Assembly: GCA_023144005.1 (NCBI GenBank) | Contig: JAGLGN010000006.1 | Location: 62,001 to 126,000 of the forward strand | From: a bacterium | GTDB lineage: Bacteria; AUK180 | Direction of reading: 5' to 3' | DNA length: 64,000 bases | Notes under the pieces: generated by a model | Told to the model about the DNA's origin: nothing | What the model saw: only the letters and a program-made list of their open reading frames with translations | Database searches by the model: none | Shown here: positions 59,351 through 64,000 of the stretch, piece after piece | Layout of the letters: every line of letters starts with the position of its first letter | Position numbering within the stretch: the stretch's first letter is position 1 | Translations under genes and position numbers: made by a program

Positions 59351-60395
59351 GAAGAGGATCTGAAAAAAGGTCTTTCACTCGAGAAGTAAAACTTCCAAAA
59401 GAAAGGTTTTGACGGCAATATTCTGATATTTCCGGAAGTATTTCCGCTCTTCTTGAGTGAGTGTTCAGTATCGCATGCGCCAATGCGCTGCTATCCTGCG
59501 GTTCAATAATGTCACCGAAATCCACCTGCGCTCCTATTTCCGGAATTATTCCCACGGCCGTTGCGGCAACGGGAACACCGTAAGAGATGCACTCCAATAG
59601 AGCACGGGAATACACTTCTGAGCCGCGGGAAGCTATGATGCCGATATCGGCCCATTTGTAAAATTCAGAAGTATCCTGCACGAATCCAAAGAACTCACAT
59701 TCCTCGGAGATGCCGAGCGATGTACAGAAAGCCCTTAATTGCCGCAAGGATATTTCCGCCTCATTTCCGATGAAGCGTGCGGTAAAAGCTAAATCCTGCT
59801 TTTTTATTACAGATAAGGCATTAAGAAGGTCTTCGTGGCCCTTAACGGGAGAAGTTCTGGCAACATGAAGGATCTTCAGTCCTTCACCGGCGGCGGGTGA
59901 GCCTTCTGAATAACAGGCGGAGACACTACCGGAAAGTATCTTCATGCCCGGGTATGAGCCGGTGCTCTTTTCAAAGCGGTCTTTTTCCAATTCTGATGGG
60001 AAAACTATCATGTCCGTGCCGGCAAATAACTTCTTGGCGGCAAAATTGGTATTCTGACGGCGGGCATCCATTCTTATTCTTATTAATTTCTGCTCTTTTG
60101 ACTTCTTCCTCAGGGCAAGCTCCTGATCGCGCCCCCAATAGGTAACTATTATCTGAGCATCAGAAAGGGGGAGTTTTTTCAGAAAGAGGGGAAAGTATTG
60201 AATGTCCTTATCGGGAAGGATCGGGTCGAATTTAAAACCCGACGCGGACAGACGATCATTTATAGGATTGTTCTTTCCCGTGATCACCCGCTGCTCAAAT
60301 CCCAAAGAATCAAGAGCGCGCATCAAATCCCAGGCATAATGCGAAACCGCATTCCACCATCGGATATTATGCAGATGTATTATTTTCGTCTTCAT
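59340..60395 (-). CDS. Glycosyltransferase family 4 (GT-B)
   Basis: A ~351-residue GT-B enzyme with an N-terminal acceptor domain (IIHLHNIRWWNAVSHYAW) and a C-terminal nucleotide-sugar domain (LHVARTSPVKGHEDLL, then the EX7E-type SEVYSRALLECISYGVPV, ~280). It probably adds a sugar to LPS or a surface glycan. I chose ATG 60395; the frame to 60416 runs further into the GT2 gene. It overlaps GT2 by 29 bases. Confidence 0.85.
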   Translation of the reverse strand: MKTKIIHLHNIRWWNAVSHYAWDLMRALDSLGFEQRVITGKNNPINDRLSASGFKFDPILPDKDIQYFPLFLKKLPLSDAQIIVTYWGRDQELALRKKSKEQKLIRIRMDARRQNTNFAAKKLFAGTDMIVFPSELEKDRFEKSTGSYPGMKILSGSVSACYSEGSPAAGEGLKILHVARTSPVKGHEDLLNALSVIKKQDLAFTARFIGNEAEISLRQLRAFCTSLGISEECEFFGFVQDTSEFYKWADIGIIASRGSEVYSRALLECISYGVPVAATAVGIIPEIGAQVDFGDIIEPQDSSALAHAILNTHSRRAEILPEISEYCRQNLSFGSFTSRVKDLFSDPLLKS

Positions 60396-61149
60396 TTTCC
60401 ACAATACACTTGACATAGTGCTGATAATTCATAGCCGCGTTCAAGACCTTGAATTTAAACGCCCAGATCCCGGCGGCGCCATTGAGAAATTCACCTTTAA
60501 AAAGAAAGTATATAATAAAATACGCCATGGGCTTAAGTATCATGTATTTCACAAATGGCTGGAATCGTTTGCTACCCCGTTTTTCATACACCTTACGGCC
60601 GATGAATTCCGCCTTGATCTTAAGTTTATCCCGGTAAAACTCCTTGGAAATGGCTGTATAATGGAGAAACGGGGTTTTCATTTTTCCTATGATCCCGTCA
60701 ATGGCAAGCCGTTCATGTATATCCTCGCAGGGGAAGTGAGCATGGCCTTTTTTAAAAAATCTTAATTGATAATCGGGATAATGCCCTCCCCATTTAAGCC
60801 ATTTGCCAAAGAAGATATTCTTTCGGGGAATGAGGTATGCGTCGGCGGCGCTTTCTTTGACGGCTGCCTTGAATTCATCCGCCAGAGCAGAGGGGATCTC
60901 TTCATCGGGATCAAGGTAAAGTATCCAGTCACCGCTGCATTTCTCTATTCCTTTCTGCTTGTTGATATTTATATTGGGATTGTTCTCTACAATAAATATC
61001 TTCGCGGTATATTCGGCGGAGATCTTGACCGAATCATCCGTTGATCCGGTATCCACAATGATTATCTCATCCGCCCATTTGACGGACTCCAGGCAGGCTC
61101 TAAGGAAACGGGCTTCATTATGGACAACGATCGAAACTGATATTTTCAT
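60367..61149 (-). CDS. Glycosyltransferase family 2, LPS-core type (WaaE/KdtX-like)
   Basis: A 260-residue GT-A enzyme: ISVSIVVHNEARFL at the start, metal-binding LDPDEEI (~90), then a KMKTPFLHY-like block and a C-terminal hydrophobic segment (YMILKPMAYFIIYFLF, ~205-225) that would anchor it to the inner membrane. Layout matches the WaaE/KdtX lipooligosaccharide-core group; the exact sugar is unknown. Start overlaps ssnA by four bases (ATGA). Confidence 0.87.
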   Translation of the reverse strand: MKISVSIVVHNEARFLRACLESVKWADEIIIVDTGSTDDSVKISAEYTAKIFIVENNPNININKQKGIEKCSGDWILYLDPDEEIPSALADEFKAAVKESAADAYLIPRKNIFFGKWLKWGGHYPDYQLRFFKKGHAHFPCEDIHERLAIDGIIGKMKTPFLHYTAISKEFYRDKLKIKAEFIGRKVYEKRGSKRFQPFVKYMILKPMAYFIIYFLFKGEFLNGAAGIWAFKFKVLNAAMNYQHYVKCIVENEDENNTSA

Positions 61150-62459
61150 TTAAGGCGGGACCAAAGCTTACCTGCGATCTCAGTTGATCTCGCAATGACC
61201 TCTTTGATATCAAGGTCCAATTGCAGCTCAAAATCTTTCATGAGGAATTTGCCCATGGAAACGGTATGCCTTACTCGGGAGTTGATCATACCGAAAAGAA
61301 GATGCCCCACGGCATTATCAGCATTGATCATCGTAGGCGGTTCATAATCAAAGAACGCCAGATCGGCGTCGGCGCCAGGCCGTATTGCCCCGATATCCCT
61401 GCCGAAAATAGATGATGCCATATAAGAATTATTCACAAGAGCGCTGAATGCTTCCATCCAGCCGGCGGAAGGAAGTGACCGCTTTATATGAGAAAGGTAG
61501 TATCCTAATTGATATTCTTTTAATGGGAGATTGTGCATTCCATCGGTGCCGAATCCGGTAATAACTCCTGCTTCCATGGCTCCTATCAGATCTAATATAC
61601 CCACGGCATTATTGAGATTTGAAGACGGATTATGGACAAGGAAACAACCGTGTTCTTTCAGGAGTTCCCATTCGCTCTTATCCGTCCACACACCGTGTAT
61701 CATCAAGCTGTTCTTTCTGAGAAGCCCGAATTTTTCCAAACGGTGAGTTACACTTTTATACCCGAATTCCCGGACATAATCCTGATCCGATTTATCCTCG
61801 GCAAGGTGACAGTGAAGGGGCATATCTTCATCAATGGCGTCCGCGATTTCCTGAAGGTCTTCGTCGGACAAGGTCATATTGGCGTGAAGGCCGAGCATGC
61901 CTCGGACGGTACGGTCCTCCCGATGCTTATTAAAAAAATCTATATTTTCATCAAGCTCCTCTTTGAAAACTTCCTCGCCGTTGCGGTTGGTTATCTCAAA
62001 ACAGAGCGTACCCTTGACCCCCACGCTCTTCAGTATAGAGGAGATATCTTCGAGACTGCCACCTATATAACCGCCGGAGACATGATGGTCAAATATAGTT
62101 GTTGTTCCGCCTTTGATGCCCTCGATAAGCGGAAATATCACCGAATAATAGAGCTCTTCGCGAGTTAATTCCCGATCCAATTTCCACCAGAAATTTTCCA
62201 GTACCTCTACAAAATTCCTGGAGGGTGCGCCGGGAAGAGAGAGCCCCCTGCCCAGAGTTGAATAGAAGTGCATATGAGCATTGACCTGACCCGGCAACAG
62301 AACCGTCCCGCCCATATCATATTCGTCCACGTCGGTGATATTCAATTCGCTTCCGATCTGAACGATCCTGTCGTCCTCAATAAGTATTTGCGCTTTATTT
62401 AAGAACGGATTCTTCTCATCAAAGGTAATGCCGGTGACATCGGTCAATAAATATTTCAT
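61146..62459 (-). CDS. ssnA: SsnA-like aminohydrolase
   Basis: A 437-residue amidohydrolase-superfamily enzyme: NAHMH (H62, H64), metal ligand in LHCHLAED (~218), HGV (~255) and GTDGM (~305). The segment NFWWKLDRELTREELYYS and IFDHHVSGGYIGGS resemble SsnA, a putative aminohydrolase linked with selenium-dependent molybdenum hydroxylases; a related chlorohydrolase/deaminase is the alternative. No selenium or molybdenum gene is in view. It overlaps ybeY by four bases, so its operon position is with envelope and RNA genes. Confidence 0.78.
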   Translation of the reverse strand: MKYLLTDVTGITFDEKNPFLNKAQILIEDDRIVQIGSELNITDVDEYDMGGTVLLPGQVNAHMHFYSTLGRGLSLPGAPSRNFVEVLENFWWKLDRELTREELYYSVIFPLIEGIKGGTTTIFDHHVSGGYIGGSLEDISSILKSVGVKGTLCFEITNRNGEEVFKEELDENIDFFNKHREDRTVRGMLGLHANMTLSDEDLQEIADAIDEDMPLHCHLAEDKSDQDYVREFGYKSVTHRLEKFGLLRKNSLMIHGVWTDKSEWELLKEHGCFLVHNPSSNLNNAVGILDLIGAMEAGVITGFGTDGMHNLPLKEYQLGYYLSHIKRSLPSAGWMEAFSALVNNSYMASSIFGRDIGAIRPGADADLAFFDYEPPTMINADNAVGHLLFGMINSRVRHTVSMGKFLMKDFELQLDLDIKEVIARSTEIAGKLWSRLK

Positions 62460-62935
62460 TTTTTCCTCTGTTTTTTCATTACATACGAGAAGATATTCTC
62501 CTTCACCTCATCCATGCGCGAAGCTTTCTCATCATTCTCATGAGAAAATCCTATGATGTGCAGGATCGCGTGAGCTATAAAGTTAAGAAGCGAAAGTTTT
62601 TTATCTTCAAAACTGCCCGAAGAATCTCTCAGCAGTTCATCCCAATTTATCACGATCTCCCCGACAACGGTTGACGCGGGATCATCCATATATGAAAAGG
62701 AGAGTTCATTGGTCGGCAGAGCGTTGTTTCTGTACCTTTTATTCAGCTGTATCATTTTTTTATCGTCGCATATGAGCACGGATACGGATGCCTTTATCCC
62801 GAAATTCCGCATCTTTATATATCCCCGGCGGAAAAGATGGTCAAAAGAAAGCTGGACAACATCTCTTATGAAGGGGTGGTAAGGTGTCTTTATCTTGATA
62901 TTCTGATAAGAGATCTCAGTTTTTATTATCCTCAT
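62456..62935 (-). CDS. ybeY: YbeY, endoribonuclease for 16S rRNA maturation
   Basis: A 159-residue UPF0054 protein with the zinc motif HxxxHxxxxxH (H122, H126, H132 in AHAILHIIGFSH) and the preceding LNKRYRN and LSFSYM blocks. It matures 16S rRNA and helps ribosome quality control. The pgpH-ybeY order is the common bacterial one. It overlaps pgpH by 20 bases. Confidence 0.93.
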   Translation of the reverse strand: MRIIKTEISYQNIKIKTPYHPFIRDVVQLSFDHLFRRGYIKMRNFGIKASVSVLICDDKKMIQLNKRYRNNALPTNELSFSYMDDPASTVVGEIVINWDELLRDSSGSFEDKKLSLLNFIAHAILHIIGFSHENDEKASRMDEVKENIFSYVMKKQRKK

Positions 62936-64000
62936 CGTATTCTATCCTTTTATGGTACATCGTTTGAATGGTCTTGATAAAACTACTGGCCACGCGGTTC
63001 AATTCCTGCAGGCTTATCGGGCAATCCGCCAACTGCTCCTCATCAATGAGCGCTTCATACAGGGTCTCCATCACCATTTTCTTAATTGTGGAATACTTAT
63101 AATTGGTCAGTACCCTTGATTTCGCTTCGACGCGGTCGGCGAGCATCACAATGGCGGATTCTTTAAATGTGGGTTTATTGCCATGATACATAAATTCACT
63201 TTCATCCAATTCCTTGATCTCCCCTTTCTTCAGTTGAAGCTTGGCCTTATTATAGAAATACTTCATGAAGGAAGTCCCATGGTGCTCCAGGATGATCTTT
63301 CTTACGGGCTTGGGAAGCATATAATCTAATGACAGCTGATATCCGGATATCACATGCTGTCTGATATATTTAACGCTCATAATGGGGCTTAATTTATCGT
63401 GAGGGTTCTTTTTAGTGAACTGATTTTCTATGAAGTAGCCCGGGTTCTTTATCTTGCCTATGTCATGGAACATCGCTCCTACCTTTGCAGTTATCGGGTC
63501 AGCCCCGATCTCAACCGCCGCAGCTTCGCTCATATTCGCCACACCAAGAGAGTGCTGATATGTTCCCGGAGCGATAAGCGTGAGATTCTTGAGCGCCGGA
63601 TGCTCACCGCTTATCAATTCAATCAGCTGAAAGCGTGTGGGGATATCCAGTATGGATTCAAAGAACGGCATGATCGAGATGAGAAGTATATATGAAAAGA
63701 GATTACCCACCATAACGGCAGCTATATTACTCATGATTATCCCGGCATTGAAGCCCTTCAATAATCCGATCGATACCGGCACCAGCATCGATACTATTCC
63801 TATGAGAAGGAAATCATAGAAAAGAGTGCTTCTTTTATTGATATTCCGGGTAATGTAAACGGTGAAAAGGGAGTTCACGAACCCATACAGCAATATGTCA
63901 AGGTTGTAGCCGAAGAAGAACGCTGTAATAATTGAGATTATAAGGGAAGAGAAAATAGCGAATTCGACATCAATAAAGAGGATCACAATGATGGTGAAGA
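62916..64000 (-). CDS. PgpH-type 7TM HD-domain phosphodiesterase (C-terminal part)
   Basis: The frame is open to the right edge; a GTG at 63986 is only an internal codon. Membrane spans (residues 1-110 of the visible part) lead into an HD domain: GTYQHSLGVANMSEAA, MFHDIGKIKNPGYF, ILEHHGTSFMKYFY and MLADRVEAKSR. This is the intracellular half of the YqfF/PgpH family, which in Listeria and others hydrolyses c-di-AMP. The N-terminal periplasmic 7TMR-HDED part lies outside the window. Pairing with ybeY supports the call. Confidence 0.87.
   Translation of the reverse strand, partial: FTIIVILFIDVEFAIFSSLIISIITAFFFGYNLDILLYGFVNSLFTVYITRNINKRSTLFYDFLLIGIVSMLVPVSIGLLKGFNAGIIMSNIAAVMVGNLFSYILLISIMPFFESILDIPTRFQLIELISGEHPALKNLTLIAPGTYQHSLGVANMSEAAAVEIGADPITAKVGAMFHDIGKIKNPGYFIENQFTKKNPHDKLSPIMSVKYIRQHVISGYQLSLDYMLPKPVRKIILEHHGTSFMKYFYNKAKLQLKKGEIKELDESEFMYHGNKPTFKESAIVMLADRVEAKSRVLTNYKYSTIKKMVMETLYEALIDEEQLADCPISLQELNRVASSFIKTIQTMYHKRIEYDEDNKN

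Noticed and set aside
63986-64000. GTG at 63986 as the true pgpH start
   Set aside because: The frame continues through hydrophobic codons to the window edge, and the family is about twice as long.

Overview
The window comes from a Gram-negative-type (diderm), rod-shaped, probably anaerobic or microaerophilic bacterium. Diderm: lpxC, two LPS/surface-type glycosyltransferases, a BamD-like TPR lipoprotein, a membrane-anchored parvulin foldase and a GyrB carrying the Gram-negative-type insertion. Rod shape: mreBCD. Anaerobic lifestyle: a PerR-type regulator coupled to rubrerythrin. The giant secreted proteins built from FG-GAP, Ig-like, lamin-tail and PD40 repeats, plus repeat-rich intergenic DNA, suggest an uncultured candidate phylum. 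I cannot name the phylum from sequence alone.

Layout. 1-3705 (minus): rpmE-prfA-prmC-murA-ispE, a tight translation and envelope operon running off the left edge. 3940-9911: a small membrane protein (+), an M20 peptidase (-), and a 1360-residue two-cyclase-domain/ATPase/TPR protein (+) laid out like animal soluble adenylyl cyclase. 10080-23824 (minus): an AT-rich accessory operon of an RHS/YD-repeat protein with a lipase-like C-terminal tip, an ankyrin-repeat lipoprotein one base downstream, and a 2781-residue FG-GAP/Ig/PD40 surface protein. 24014-32653 (minus): a 2879-residue secreted protein with lamin-tail domains and two phospholipase D (HKD) motifs. 32918-34168 (+): perR-rubrerythrin-mini winged helix, ending in a clear terminator. 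34169-34990: no gene, but a chain of stem-loops and one copy of a ~400-bp repeat. 34991-38943 (minus): AzgA-type purine permease, Tex and a small membrane protein. 38906-48827 (minus): mutS2, a TPR lipoprotein, gyrA, gyrB, dciA, dnaN and a small membrane protein. 49146-50018: lpxC, followed in coordinates by the second repeat copy. 50630-54879 (minus): TPR protein-mreB-mreC-mreD-Ca/Na antiporter. 54979-59350 (+): ppiD-like, tyrS, glnA. 59340-64000 (minus): pgpH (partial)-ybeY-ssnA-GT2-GT4.

How it fits together. Most housekeeping genes overlap by 1-40 bases (ATGA or TGATG junctions), so translation is heavily coupled. Several first genes (cyclase, perR, M20 peptidase, lpxC, and perhaps the gene at 48827) have no Shine-Dalgarno. 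Instead a -10 hexamer ends exactly five bases before the start codon, which points to leaderless mRNAs. Others (dnaN, RHS, ppiD, mreB) have ordinary leaders with GGAG-type sites.

The best candidates for undescribed biology are the RHS-lipase/ankyrin-lipoprotein pair (a likely effector and immunity protein) with its co-transcribed giant surface protein; the sAC-like cyclase with complementary half-sites; the leaderless promoter class; the stem-loop cluster at 34217-34381; and the ~400-bp direct repeat. Functional statements rest on motif reading only; no database search was run.
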